A stretch of 30,746 nucleotides of DNA from a virus: the IMG/VR virus record IMGVR_UViG_3300009156_000412, positions 1 through 30,746 of that record; one strand, written 5' to 3'. Shown here piece by piece: positions 1-8,100 of the stretch. How positions within the stretch are numbered: the first letter of the stretch is position 1; every line of letters starts with the position of its first letter. The translations under genes and the position numbers were made by a program. The notes beneath the pieces were generated by a model. The model searched no databases. It saw only the letters and a program-made list of their open reading frames with translations, and was not told the origin of the DNA.

Positions 1-175
1 GAACATATGTGCCGCCGGTCGCCTGGTTGTCCGTCACAGCGGTGGTGCCGCCAGCCAACCCCGAGGTGGCGGCAACAACCACGATCAGGTCACCGACCGC
101 AGGGGTCGCCGTCACCGTTTTGTCGCCAGCGGTGGTGTTGAACGTCGGGGTGCCCAACAGGCTTACGGTTGCCAT
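1..175 (-). CDS. Phage structural protein, N-terminal part only
   Basis: The first 58 codons of a minus-strand gene that runs off the left edge of the window. It starts with ATG at 175, one base after the stop of the gene upstream, so it belongs to the same tail operon. The visible residues are rich in Thr, Ala, Gly and Val and have no charged helices, as expected for a beta-sandwich. The opening (MATVSLLGTPTFNTTAGDKT) and the later LIVVVAATSGLAGG stretch resemble the layout of the 226-residue protein encoded just upstream (LLVVIQENDEAG at the same place). The two may be related tail or appendage proteins. Exact role unknown. Confidence 0.7.
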   Translation of the reverse strand, partial: MATVSLLGTPTFNTTAGDKTVTATPAVGDLIVVVAATSGLAGGTTAVTDNQATGGTYV

Positions 176-176
176 G

Positions 177-857
177 TCACCAGGATGTCATCCGTGAATG
201 ACGGGTCAAGGTGCGAACCGAAACAGCGTCCACACCGGCGCTAAACACAGCGGCTCCGACAACCGAGGTCTGCAACGTGCCGGACATCGTGAACGTCGCC
301 TGCGCCGACCCGGCGTCGGCCGTCCCGGACTCCAACACGAACCTGTCGTTCGCCGAACCATCGATGCCTGTTGACTCACGAACCACAAAACCGGTGCCCG
401 CTGCAACGGTCGTGGACGCCAGCCCCTCTTCAGTGCCAAGGACACCAAGTACAAGCGAGCCATTGGTCGTGTTGGCGATTGCTGGTGACGTCATTCCATC
501 TGTTCCACCTGTACCGCTGCGTTCGATTGTGTCGGCTGCAATAAAAACCAGCGGTCCCGGTGAAAACGACCATTCCGTCACCTTTACCCCGTTGAAACCC
601 GCGGAAATATCAAAGGTGACGGTACAAGCACCAGTGTCTTTCGAGATCGCGTACCACCATGTGATCCGCTGTGAACTGAGATGCGAGTCCATCAACTGCC
701 ACGCGTTGCCACGCGAATCAGTTGGTGTGGTCGGCACACCGGCTTCGTCGTTCTCCTGGATCACCACCAGCAACGTTCCCAGCTTCACGTTGTTCGCGAA
801 CGCGAGCGGGCCAGCCGAAGCTGACCCGTTCGACTGTTCGTGTGTCCATGTCGCCAT
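177..857 (-). CDS. Putative tail or appendage beta-sandwich protein (226 aa)
   Basis: The start ATG at 857 directly abuts the stop codon of the beta-helix gene upstream, and the next gene begins one base after this stop. The protein is beta-rich with few charges. It has a short tract LLVVIQENDEAG followed by TDSRGNAW and later SFSPG, a pattern common in phage and actinobacterial surface proteins that resemble concanavalin-like or Ig-like sandwiches. No signal peptide, transmembrane segment or catalytic motif is visible. The position downstream of the major tail protein suggests a virion-associated decoration or receptor-contact protein. This is inference from context; the family was not recognised with certainty. 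Confidence 0.65.
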   Translation of the reverse strand: MATWTHEQSNGSASAGPLAFANNVKLGTLLVVIQENDEAGVPTTPTDSRGNAWQLMDSHLSSQRITWWYAISKDTGACTVTFDISAGFNGVKVTEWSFSPGPLVFIAADTIERSGTGGTDGMTSPAIANTTNGSLVLGVLGTEEGLASTTVAAGTGFVVRESTGIDGSANDRFVLESGTADAGSAQATFTMSGTLQTSVVGAAVFSAGVDAVSVRTLTRHSRMTSW

Positions 858-2282
858 CTACGGCTGGTAGCCGGGCGACACATACCCGGTGCCTGCGACA
901 CCAACGGGCACCCAGTCGCCCTCGGGACGCAACCCGAGCTTGATCTGTTCTCCGGTGATCGGCCACGACCCACCGGGGTTCCAGCAGGGCCAGCAGTTCC
1001 CCCCGGCCCACGCCGAGTTCGATGATGCCGCCACATGGTTCGGGTTGGTCTTCAACCAGATGTCCTGGTGGAACTCCGACCACGGGGTGCAGTTCTTCCA
1101 CAGCGCGTACGCGTCCGCGGTCTGATGCACGAGGTTCAGCCGCCGGTAGTCCCAGTTGTGCGGAGCGGGACCGTTGCCCACATCGCACGGCTGGGTTTGG
1201 ATGAGCACACCGTTCGAGATGAACGTGTCCTGGTACAGCCGCAGTTGGGCAGGGCCACCGTACGACTGGATCGTGTCGGTATGAATCGTGCCCACCTGGT
1301 GCAGTGACTCAAGGCGGCTGTTCTCGATCTGAATGATCGAGTTGGCACTGGTCTGATCGGTGTGGGCGATCAGAACTGCCTGCCCGATCCCGACCCCGTG
1401 AATCCAGACGCCCTCGATATGGACGGTGCCGGTCTGGCGGTAGAGCGCGATCCCGTAGGAGGCTGCCACATCGTTGACCGAGGTGGGACGACTGATCTCG
1501 CCGCCGATGATCGTGATGTTGCGGCCGCCGATCAACTCAAGCCCACCAGAAACCGTAAGCGGTGTCGAAGGAAGCTTGACGATGTAGTCCTGGCTGTTGT
1601 TGAGGCTGAACGAATGGTTCGTGTTCGTGACGTTCAGGGTGGTTGGATTGGTGAGCGCAGGCGGCTTCCACAGAAGCGTTCCAACGGGCGGTGGTGTGCT
1701 GCCATTGGCGACGGTAACCGCCACCTGTGGCGCGCCAGCCGAGTTGCCTGCCGCGTCGTAGGCTTTCGCGCCGAACGTGGCCGCACCGTTCGCCACCGAG
1801 GTTGTGTCGAACGGCACTGAGTACGGGGCCGCCGTGTCTGTGCCAAGCAGGTTCCCGTCACGGAAAAACTCAACCTTGGCCACACCCACGTTGTCGGTTG
1901 CGTTAGCCGACACGCTGATGGTGCCGTTGACCGTCGCTCCGTTCGCGGGTGCTGTCATCGTCACCGATGGTGCGGTTGTGTCGGACGGGGGTGGCTGCGA
2001 CGACGGATAGGTTCCTGTCGCGCCCTTCGTGATCACCACAACCTCATAGGTGGAGGAGCCTTTGGCGAACTTGACGGTTGTCCGCGACGGATCGTTCGTG
2101 CGGGACACAACCTTGCCGTTCGCCGAAAATAGATATCCGTAACCTGGCTGCGCAGCCCACCCGAGTGTGATTGTCGAGTTTGTTTGCGACACCAGCGTGA
2201 CGGTGAACGTGTCAGCAGAAACAGCGCCACCAACGCCAATCACGGCGGCGGCAACGGTGAGAATGACGATCAGACGGCGCAC
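858..2282 (-). CDS. Secreted-type Ig-like/right-handed beta-helix protein (474 aa)
   Basis: GTG start at 2282 with a good ribosome site (AGAAGGAGA) five bases upstream. Residues 1-23 look like a Sec signal peptide: two Arg, a long hydrophobic run, then AVSA before DTF. Residues about 27-95 are fibronectin-III-like. Residues about 105-192 form a bacterial Ig-like domain (TAPANGATVNG, NATDNVGVAKVEFF, AYDAAGNSAG). The C-terminal part from about 215 has the repeated short strands of a right-handed beta-helix (NITIIGGEIS, VHIEGVWIHGVGI, IIQIENSRLES). Beta-helices in phages are often receptor-binding or polysaccharide-degrading, but no catalytic residues could be assigned. A signal peptide on a protein in a tail operon is odd and suggests export from the host cell. 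A hairpin follows the upstream gene at 2342-2375. Confidence 0.8.
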   Translation of the reverse strand: MRRLIVILTVAAAVIGVGGAVSADTFTVTLVSQTNSTITLGWAAQPGYGYLFSANGKVVSRTNDPSRTTVKFAKGSSTYEVVVITKGATGTYPSSQPPPSDTTAPSVTMTAPANGATVNGTISVSANATDNVGVAKVEFFRDGNLLGTDTAAPYSVPFDTTSVANGAATFGAKAYDAAGNSAGAPQVAVTVANGSTPPPVGTLLWKPPALTNPTTLNVTNTNHSFSLNNSQDYIVKLPSTPLTVSGGLELIGGRNITIIGGEISRPTSVNDVAASYGIALYRQTGTVHIEGVWIHGVGIGQAVLIAHTDQTSANSIIQIENSRLESLHQVGTIHTDTIQSYGGPAQLRLYQDTFISNGVLIQTQPCDVGNGPAPHNWDYRRLNLVHQTADAYALWKNCTPWSEFHQDIWLKTNPNHVAASSNSAWAGGNCWPCWNPGGSWPITGEQIKLGLRPEGDWVPVGVAGTGYVSPGYQP

Positions 2283-2341
2283 AAGGTCTCCTTCTGTCGG
2301 GTTCCCCCGTTCACTGCAGGCTAGACCGCAGGGCGGTCATA

Positions 2342-2375
2342 GAAAGGGGGAGACGGTTTCCCGTCTCCCCCTTTC
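2342..2375. terminator. Perfect 15-bp hairpin between tail genes
   Basis: GAAAGGGGGAGACGG (2342-2356) pairs perfectly with 2361-2375 around a 4-nt loop. It lies in the gap between the 170-residue protein gene and the beta-helix gene. No run of T follows in the minus direction, so it may be a processing or stability hairpin or a partial terminator rather than a classical intrinsic terminator. A hairpin of the same design lies at 4513-4540. Confidence 0.6.
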
Positions 2376-2395
2376 CTAGAGCAGACCTTGTCAGC

Positions 2396-2908
2396 CTACT
2401 CTTCCCACATAAGCCCCGCGTAGGCATTGACCGCGGCGCCCGCCGTGGTGCGGAGACGGGCGAACGCGGACACCTGCACCTCAGGCTCACGGCCCAGGGG
2501 GAACTGGACATAGATGCCTGAGGTGGGCGGAACGAAGTGCGTCTCCAGCGAGACGGCGCCGGTCGGAGTGACCTCCGTCGTCGTGTTGGAGAAGCCCGAG
2601 AGCGCCGTGCCCAACTGAATCGAGCTAGTCGGAGCGTTCGGGTCATTCACCTTGGCGATGTCTGCTGCGGCATAAGCGGTCAGGGTCGTCTGCGCGCCAC
2701 CGGTGTGGCGGATCAGCTCAACCTTGATCGGTGTTGCAGCCGTGGAGCCATCGAACTCAGCCCACCACTCGACGAACCGGATTGCCGGAGTCGTCGTGTT
2801 GGTTGCGAGCTGAATGTGGGTCTTGATCGCCGTGCCTGTCGTAATAGCCACGGCTGCGGCAGCGCCCGGTGCAGCACCGTTCATCACCGCATAGGTCTTG
2901 GCCGTCAT
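2396..2908 (-). CDS. Putative virion structural protein (170 aa)
   Basis: ATG at 2908 preceded by GGAAGGAGGTAG, a strong ribosome site. The protein has an Ala/Thr-rich beta-sheet composition. Features include FVEWWAEFDG near residue 50, VELIRHTGG near 65, and a C-terminal VQVSAFARLRTTAGAAVNAYAGLMWEE. It carries no signal peptide or membrane segment. It sits directly downstream of the major-tail-like gene, and its stop is followed by a strong hairpin. This pattern fits small abundant tail or decoration proteins of actinophages. The precise role is not recognised. Confidence 0.7.
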   Translation of the reverse strand: MTAKTYAVMNGAAPGAAAAVAITTGTAIKTHIQLATNTTTPAIRFVEWWAEFDGSTAATPIKVELIRHTGGAQTTLTAYAAADIAKVNDPNAPTSSIQLGTALSGFSNTTTEVTPTGAVSLETHFVPPTSGIYVQFPLGREPEVQVSAFARLRTTAGAAVNAYAGLMWEE

Positions 2909-2938
2909 TGCGTACTACCTCCTTCCGGTGATTCCCGG

Positions 2939-3598
2939 TTAGCTGGACGGGGTGACGTTGGCGGAGGCGCAGGCGGCGGTAGGCGGATCAGTGTCCGTCT
3001 TCCACCAACCACCCTCCGAGATGTCCTGTCCGTCTGGCGGGCCATCGCCATAAGGACCGTCGCCCCAGTTCAGATTCGTGCGAGAGAACCCGTTCAGCGT
3101 CGGCAGTGCAATTGCCTCCTCGAACGTGTTGTCGCCGATCTGCCACACCGTCTTGGGGAAGACCCAATGGATCCACGGGTACGTCCCGTCCTGCCCTGAG
3201 CCGACGATGTGCTTCGTCCAGAACTCAAGCGCAACCGCTGGCTCATCTTCGTCGCAAGCGAGGGCGCCCGAGAACGCCTGACCAACAATGTCGGCCCCAT
3301 CTTCGATGGTTGCCGTACCGAGCATCAGAGCCATCAGCGACGGCTCCAGCGCCGCGTTCTGGAACGCGAACTCGAACCAGTTGAACGTGTCGTTCGCCTT
3401 GAAGCGAGCGACCGAGCAACCGCACCCGTTGCGCTGGGAGAACGTGTCTCCCGTCTCGATGTTCGGGGTCAGACTGACCGACGTCACCGAGTCAGTGACG
3501 TACGAGTTGTTGGACGTCCCGATCACATTGCCGCTTGCGTCAACAGTCGTCACCCGCAGGCGGCAGATTCCGAAACTAACGCCACAGTTCACAGCCAT
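2939..3598 (-). CDS. Putative major tail (tube) protein (219 aa)
   Basis: ATG at 3598 with an AAAGGAGGAAG ribosome site. The sequence has features seen in siphovirus major tail proteins: an N-terminal strand segment, then SVSLTPNIETGD, an FNWFEFAFQNAALEPSLMALM segment (tube-fold helix), and WIHWVFPKTVWQIGDNTFEEA near residues 140-160, followed by a Gly/Asp/Pro-rich C terminus. Cys residues cluster in NGCGCSVAR near residue 57. Gene order (capsid, a 278-residue protein, then this protein) matches the usual head-to-tail layout of siphoviruses. The assignment is by sequence feel and order, not by a search. Confidence 0.6.
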   Translation of the reverse strand: MAVNCGVSFGICRLRVTTVDASGNVIGTSNNSYVTDSVTSVSLTPNIETGDTFSQRNGCGCSVARFKANDTFNWFEFAFQNAALEPSLMALMLGTATIEDGADIVGQAFSGALACDEDEPAVALEFWTKHIVGSGQDGTYPWIHWVFPKTVWQIGDNTFEEAIALPTLNGFSRTNLNWGDGPYGDGPPDGQDISEGGWWKTDTDPPTAACASANVTPSS

Positions 3599-3654
3599 GG
3601 CTTACTTCCTCCTTTCGGCGTCTGTCGCCGACGTGTTACGCGTGATGACATCCA

Positions 3655-4491
3655 TCACGAGTCCCAATCCACGAGAACGGCAGCCTGGAGCTGCGTGTCC
3701 CACGTCACGAGCACATACCGCTCTGCGCGGAACGTGACGTCGTTGTTGGAGCGGTCAAGAACTTCCTTGATGTCAAGCACCGCGACCGGAGCGAGGCGAA
3801 CCTCGACCGGCCCGGTGGCATAGACCCAGGACTCTCCTGCCGCCGCGGCCGCACGGCCTGAGGGCGTCGCGCCCTTGTAGCCGCCGCCTGAGACCACTCG
3901 TGTCCCGTTGACCGTGACAAGCGGCCTTGTGTCCGCGCGGTTTTGATCAAACCAGCGGGACACAACCGGGGGTGTCGCATGGATCATCCCCTGCTTGCCG
4001 GTCTCGCCAATCTCCTCTTCCAGGTATGCGAGCGCCACGGCGGGTGTTTTGGCTGTGGCTCCAGCCGCACTCAGTGTGTGCGCCGCATCCGCAAGAAACG
4101 GATTGGTGCCAACTCCTGTGCCCTGAGAGAGCTGTCTCTCAACACTGAACGACTGCACCGCGTTGAGAGCGATTTCAGCCCGGTTTGCGAACTCATCCGG
4201 ATCACCGATCGACATCGCAGAGCATGTGATCGGCAGGTAAGAGACAAAGCTCGCAAAGCTCGGGCTTTCCACGCCCGATCCCTCATCCTTCGTGCGGAAC
4301 GTGCCCGCTGAGCATGGATCCCATTCACCAGGGAGATCTGTGGGATATGGGTAGACGGCCGCCCCGCTCAACCAGTGCGGATCACCGGGCGGCTTGACAA
4401 CTCCCGGCGTGTTCAGCAATGAGAACGGCGGAGCGACCGGCAGATGACCGTCGTCGAGAACGACGGGCGGGCCAAACGTCAGGTTGCTCAC
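3655..4491 (-). CDS. Virion-associated protein between capsid and tail genes (278 aa)
   Basis: GTG start at 4491 with AGGAGGGCTAC upstream. It is encoded right after the capsid gene and its hairpin, and before the major-tail-like gene, the slot usually used by head-tail connector or capsid-associated proteins. The N terminus is Pro-rich (PPVVLDDGHLPVAPPFSLL). A central region around residues 105-150 is helical (EFANRAEIALNAVQSFSVERQL, LADAAHTLSA), and the C terminus is beta-rich (VRLAPVAVLDIKEVLDRS). The middle shares the general look of encapsulin/HK97-related accessory proteins, but I could not assign a family. Confidence is in the gene, not in the role. Confidence 0.6.
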   Translation of the reverse strand: MSNLTFGPPVVLDDGHLPVAPPFSLLNTPGVVKPPGDPHWLSGAAVYPYPTDLPGEWDPCSAGTFRTKDEGSGVESPSFASFVSYLPITCSAMSIGDPDEFANRAEIALNAVQSFSVERQLSQGTGVGTNPFLADAAHTLSAAGATAKTPAVALAYLEEEIGETGKQGMIHATPPVVSRWFDQNRADTRPLVTVNGTRVVSGGGYKGATPSGRAAAAAGESWVYATGPVEVRLAPVAVLDIKEVLDRSNNDVTFRAERYVLVTWDTQLQAAVLVDWDS

Positions 4492-4512
4492 GTAGCCCTC
4501 CTAGAGGCGTGC

Positions 4513-4540
4513 ACGGGGAGGCGGTTGCCCGCCTCCCCGT
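4513..4540. terminator. 12-bp hairpin downstream of capsid gene
   Basis: ACGGGGAGGCGG (4513-4524) pairs perfectly with 4529-4540 around the loop TTGC. It lies between the capsid stop codon (4576) and the GTG start of the next gene. There is no T-run in the minus direction. It may separate or stabilise the abundant capsid transcript. It is similar in shape and purine/pyrimidine bias to the hairpin at 2342-2375. Confidence 0.6.
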
Positions 4541-4575
4541 AGCCATCTGCCATCTGCACGTCGATCATCGAGCGA

Positions 4576-6372
4576 TTAGCAGGAGATCGCCGTGCCTGCC
4601 GCCGGGAACGTGCCCGCCGGGCAGATCGTGACGGTGGCCCAGCGCGCTGCCTGGGTCGGCCCGATCCGTGCCACGTTCTCGAACGTCTCGCCGAAGACCT
4701 GGTAGTCGTTCGTCGAGTTGAGTGTCGAGTCGCGGACGATGCCCAGCTCCAGCACACCACCGTCGAGGTGCAGGAACGTTCCCTCCGGGAAGAGCGCCAC
4801 CTGCGCAACGTCCGGGAAGTCGTCGATCGCGGACGCGGTCTCAGCGGAGAAGCCCTGAGTCGTACCCGTGCTCGGCGTGTCCTTGTACCAAGTCGGCTCG
4901 ATGCCGTAGGAACGGAGGTTGGCGGTTGCCTCCTCCATTGCCATGAACCGGTCAAACTGCGCCGACACCTGATCGGTGACCAGGAGGTCAGGCAGCCACT
5001 CCGGAGCGAGCATCCGCAAGCGGAAGTTCCGGTCAAGCCGGAGCACATACCGCATCGAAGCTCGCGTCCGCGTCACCGCGTACACGAAGTGCGACCACGC
5101 AGAAAGCGTTGCCGCGCCACCAGTGACATTGATCGAGAGGGACTTGATCCGGTCGAGCAGCCGTGCCTCGGCCGTCCGTGCATGAGCAGCCATCGTGAGG
5201 TTGTTCTCATGCGCGATGCCCTCGGGCCACGCGCGAGCATTCAGGTTTCCATACTCGCGGCAATGCGAGATGATTCCGATTGCCACATCTGTCCACGTCG
5301 GGCAAGAAAGGTCCTGACAAGACTTGGTGGCGAAGGTGCCGCCAGCCGCGTCGCCAGACTCCTCGATCACCGTGATCGCGGACGAAATGTCACCAATCGT
5401 CGAAACCGACGGCACCGAGATGCCGCCACGCTCGGCCTGGAAGGAAGGAAGCGCATCCCGCACGGGGCGGTCGGTGACCGCCAGGTCCGGGATGTCATAC
5501 AGCGGCGTCAGCGGGGCGCAGAGACCACCGGAAGCAACCAGTGCCTTCTGACCCTCAACGCCGAGGTACGGGTTCCCGATTGCGCGAATCTTCTTGACGT
5601 TGTTCGCGTGATCGCCGTCCAGCAGACGCCGCTCATCCGGGAACTGGTACTGCGCCGACGCCATCAGCAGCTTCTCTTCGACGCCGTGCTGATGCTTGGT
5701 CGGCGGAGAACGCCGGGCGACGTAGTCGATCATCGACTTCGCCAGGGTGTACGAGTCGAGATGCACGCCTGCGCGTGTTCCCTCGACGCCCGAGGCAGCG
5801 ACAAGCACTGGCCGTGAGGCGCCCTCGTCGTTGACCGTGCGATCCGCGTCCGGCTGCGGGATCGGGCGGCGATAAACAACCTGCGGAGCAGCCGGGCGCT
5901 GCGGCTGAGCCGGAGCGGGCTTTACCTCAGGCGTCTCGTCAGCAGAAGCGACGAGCACTGCTTCCTTCTCTTCAACCTCTTCGACCTCTTCAACGGTCTC
6001 TGCCTCGGCCTCGGCCACAACCTCGGCCTCTTCGCCACCGGCATCGCCCTCGTCGCCGCCGTCATCCTCATCACCACTGTCGCCACTCTCGGCGACCGGC
6101 GGGCGAACCTGCTGAATCTTGTCGAGCTTCGCCTGCTGATACGCAGCCTCAGCCTCTACACGGGCCTTCTGCAGCTCCGTGATCTGCTTGATCTGCTCAA
6201 CACCAAGTTCGAGCTGAGCAAGAACCTCTTCGGCCGACATGTCGCCGATGTACTTCGGGTCATCGGCCTCAATCTTTGACAGCGAGACCTCATGGTCCTC
6301 CAGAAGAGACTGGAGGTCCTCATCCGAAAGCTCGGTGAGATCCTCGGGGAGTTCCGGGAAAAGCGGATCCAT
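4576..6372 (-). CDS. Major capsid protein, HK97 fold, with long N-terminal scaffold-like region (598 aa)
   Basis: ATG at 6372 with AAGGAGTC upstream. Residues 1-90 are helical and charged (coiled-coil-like), 96-137 are a very acidic Asp/Glu/Gly tract, and 138-180 are Pro-rich. The HK97-like core begins after about residue 195. The segment ALVASGGLCAPLTPLYDIP (277-295) followed by PSFQAERGGISVPSV closely resembles the signature of mycobacteriophage capsid proteins. Length is well above the usual 300-400 residues, so the N-terminal third probably acts as an internal scaffold that the maturation protease removes. LVAS-type motifs at 140-143 and 190-194 are candidate cleavage sites. The protease gene is nearby (9241-10746), separated by an accessory insertion. 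Confidence 0.9.
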   Translation of the reverse strand: MDPLFPELPEDLTELSDEDLQSLLEDHEVSLSKIEADDPKYIGDMSAEEVLAQLELGVEQIKQITELQKARVEAEAAYQQAKLDKIQQVRPPVAESGDSGDEDDGGDEGDAGGEEAEVVAEAEAETVEEVEEVEEKEAVLVASADETPEVKPAPAQPQRPAAPQVVYRRPIPQPDADRTVNDEGASRPVLVAASGVEGTRAGVHLDSYTLAKSMIDYVARRSPPTKHQHGVEEKLLMASAQYQFPDERRLLDGDHANNVKKIRAIGNPYLGVEGQKALVASGGLCAPLTPLYDIPDLAVTDRPVRDALPSFQAERGGISVPSVSTIGDISSAITVIEESGDAAGGTFATKSCQDLSCPTWTDVAIGIISHCREYGNLNARAWPEGIAHENNLTMAAHARTAEARLLDRIKSLSINVTGGAATLSAWSHFVYAVTRTRASMRYVLRLDRNFRLRMLAPEWLPDLLVTDQVSAQFDRFMAMEEATANLRSYGIEPTWYKDTPSTGTTQGFSAETASAIDDFPDVAQVALFPEGTFLHLDGGVLELGIVRDSTLNSTNDYQVFGETFENVARIGPTQAARWATVTICPAGTFPAAGTAISC

Positions 6373-6485
6373 TTTGACTCCTTGTTGACGTGTGAACTCA
6401 CGCCTGGAGTCCCCTGGACCCGGCTACCGGTGGGCGCCCCGCGCCAATCCGATGCACGGAGAGTAGATGGCGTTGCGGACGGAAA

Positions 6486-6899
6486 TCAAATTTGTGCTGT
6501 CGTCACGCGCGATTTCTGCCTCAATCGGTGACAAGTACGGCATTCTCGCGACCATCCTGTGCTCGTAGACCTGGTTGGTTTTCGATACTTCCAGCGTGTG
6601 TTGTCATGCGTCCACATGTGGCCGTGTGGACACCTGTCGAACGACGATGCGTGAAGTCGTTTATGCCCGGCTGGGGAGAGAGCGATGAGGTGTCTGGGGT
6701 TGCAACACAGCTTGTTTGCGCAGAGGTGATGCACGTGCAAGTCATTTACCTCCACGCCGGTCAACAACAAGGCCACTCTGTGCGCTCGATCGCGCGAACC
6801 AAACCTGCCGTATCCCGCCTGATCTGTAGAGGCAAGCCATGGCCAACATTCATCCCCTAGCCCTATAGCCACCTTCTCCCAGAAGCGCGAGGACTGCAT
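6486..6899 (-). CDS. HNH homing-type endonuclease (137 aa)
   Basis: The N terminus has the FWEKV...CWPW...GYGRF...AHR layout of phage homing HNH proteins. It is followed by HVHHLCANKLCCNPRHL (residues 55-71) with the catalytic His pair at 57-58 and metal-binding Cys at 60, 65 and 66. A second Cys set lies at the C terminus (CPHGH near 90, CRTC at 120-123). Such proteins are usually selfish free-standing nucleases that insert between essential phage genes. Here it sits immediately upstream of the capsid gene in the same direction, and divergently from the plus-strand HNH pair. It has no obvious ribosome site. Full length for its type. Confidence 0.88.
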   Translation of the reverse strand: MQSSRFWEKVAIGLGDECWPWLASTDQAGYGRFGSRDRAHRVALLLTGVEVNDLHVHHLCANKLCCNPRHLIALSPAGHKRLHASSFDRCPHGHMWTHDNTRWKYRKPTRSTSTGWSRECRTCHRLRQKSRVTTAQI

Positions 6900-7087
6900 A
6901 TGGCAAGTGTCTCAAATGCATGGTCATTACTGGAATCCAGAGAATCGATTGTGTAAGGTCATGTTGTGAGTCGCTGGCAGGAATCACTCTTGAGAAGGCA
7001 TGCCGTGATGGATGCCTGCAAATACGCCTGCCCGCGCATCAACACAACCGCAGGTACGGGACCCCTCTAAGCGAAAGCGAGCTGGTC
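6900..7087. other. Divergent intergenic region
   Basis: The 188 bases between the minus-strand HNH gene and the plus-strand gene pair must hold promoters in both directions if both are expressed. I see no convincing sigma-70-like pair. An open frame extends the plus gene upstream to 6920, but that extension has no ribosome site and an unusual composition. Confidence 0.35.
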
Positions 7088-7303
7088 ATGACGACGCCTC
7101 GCACTTCAGCGGGGCGGTCGATGGCCATTCGGCTCTCGGAAGTCCCACTCAAGGTTCGACGCCGCTACGGCCTCGCGCTGTACGAGGCTGCGGTGCTCGA
7201 TCGCGATCTGACGCTTGCGGCGCAGCTGCATGCTGCCGTCGAGTCGCCGTCGGATCGCCTCTACTGGCTGCCTGAAAAGGCGGTACGGAAGGTACTGCGA
7301 TGA
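7088..7303 (+). CDS. Small basic protein coupled to HNH (71 aa)
   Basis: One of only two genes in the window convincingly on the plus strand. I chose ATG 7088; ATG 7121 is an alternative (MAIRLSEV) and an upstream start at 6920 seems unlikely. The protein is helical: VPLKVRRRYGLALYEAAVLD, then LTLAAQLHAAV, then DRLYWLPEKAVRKVLR. Its stop overlaps the start of the downstream HNH gene (ATGA), so the two are translationally coupled and probably mobile together. It may be a DNA-binding or regulatory partner of the nuclease. No family recognised. Confidence 0.6.
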   Translation: MTTPRTSAGRSMAIRLSEVPLKVRRRYGLALYEAAVLDRDLTLAAQLHAAVESPSDRLYWLPEKAVRKVLR

Positions 7304-7716
7304 GCCTGATCAACGACGAATTTCACAAGGTCAGCCCCTCTCACCCCCACCAGCGTGTGTATGGGGTCAGTCCTTCGCTGGCCGACAATCGCATGTCAGG
7401 ACGCGAAAAGGTAGTGCAGGAGCGGGTTTGCCGCATCTGTGCCTCCAGGTCAGACATGACACGTCATCACCTGATCCCGCTCTCGTGGTTCCTCTCAGAA
7501 CGGGGTGCGCACCTGCGCAGCATCCGCAACGCGAACGCGAACATCGTGCCGCTTTGCGAGGCATGCCACCGGCTTGTCGATGGTGTCCGTGACCCGGTAC
7601 TGCGCTTCAAGAAGCGCGCCGCGCTGCGAGAACGCCTGGGATCAAACGAGGTCGCGTTCATCATCCAGGTGCGCGGACTCGCCTGGATCAATGAGCACTA
7701 CCCGCGCAACCCATGA
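7300..7716 (+). CDS. HNH endonuclease, plus strand (138 aa)
   Basis: Classic HNH nuclease core: CRIC at residues 44-47, the catalytic His pair at 56-57 (TRHHLIPLSWF), Asn 81 in NANIVPLC, and CEACH at 86-90 completing the zinc site. This is a different subtype from the nuclease encoded at 6486-6899. It overlaps the 71-residue gene upstream by four bases and ends 1 nt before a strong bidirectional hairpin terminator. It is transcribed against all surrounding virion genes, which supports insertion of a small self-contained cassette between the protease and capsid genes. It could be a homing nuclease; a role in DNA packaging is possible but the location here argues less for that. Confidence 0.85.
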   Translation: MSLINDEFHKVSPSHPHQRVYGVSPSLADNRMSGREKVVQERVCRICASRSDMTRHHLIPLSWFLSERGAHLRSIRNANANIVPLCEACHRLVDGVRDPVLRFKKRAALRERLGSNEVAFIIQVRGLAWINEHYPRNP

Positions 7717-7746
7717 AAAAGGCCCGGACAAGAGTCCGGGCCTTTT
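7717..7746. terminator. Bidirectional intrinsic terminator
   Basis: AAAAGGCCCGGAC (7717-7729) pairs perfectly over 13 bp with 7734-7746 around the loop AAGA. The A and T runs at the two ends make it a terminator in both directions. It lies between the converging plus-strand HNH gene and the minus-strand 90-residue gene. Confidence 0.9.
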
Positions 7747-7776
7747 GCTTGCAACGCCCCCCGCAAGCACTACAGC

Positions 7777-8049
7777 TTACTCGTCGCGACCGAACGCCTG
7801 ATCACGCGCACGACGCAACGCCCGGATCAACTCGTTGATCTGGCGACGATTGATGGTGGCATACCAACCACCATCAAACTCCCAGCCATCTTCCCCGTCA
7901 TCGACGGACATGGTGACCGTTTCCCTCGTTGCGGAATTCACGAGGACGGTGGAAAGTTGAACGTCCCTACCTGTCGCCCATGTCACCTGAACAACGATCG
8001 CTTGATCGTCGTTGGGCAGAGACTCTGAGGAAATCACTTCTTTAGGCAT
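7777..8049 (-). CDS. Small acidic hypothetical protein (90 aa)
   Basis: ATG at 8049 with AGAAGGAGGCGGG upstream, a very good ribosome site. The first two thirds are beta-rich and acidic (AIVVQVTWATGRDVQLSTVLVN, MSVDDGEDGWEFDGGWYATI), followed by a short basic helix (RRQINELIRALRRARDQAF). It lies directly downstream of the three-tRNA cluster and ends at the bidirectional terminator. No family is recognised and no catalytic motif is visible. Confidence 0.7.
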   Translation of the reverse strand: MPKEVISSESLPNDDQAIVVQVTWATGRDVQLSTVLVNSATRETVTMSVDDGEDGWEFDGGWYATINRRQINELIRALRRARDQAFGRDE

Positions 8050-8100
8050 CCCGCCTCCTTCTCGTCCGGCATCCCGCCGGGTATGCCAAGAACATATCAG

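Noticed and set aside
4768-5817. A 349-codon plus-strand open frame opposite the capsid gene
   Set aside because: Arg-rich composition with no domain; shadow of the capsid protein gene.
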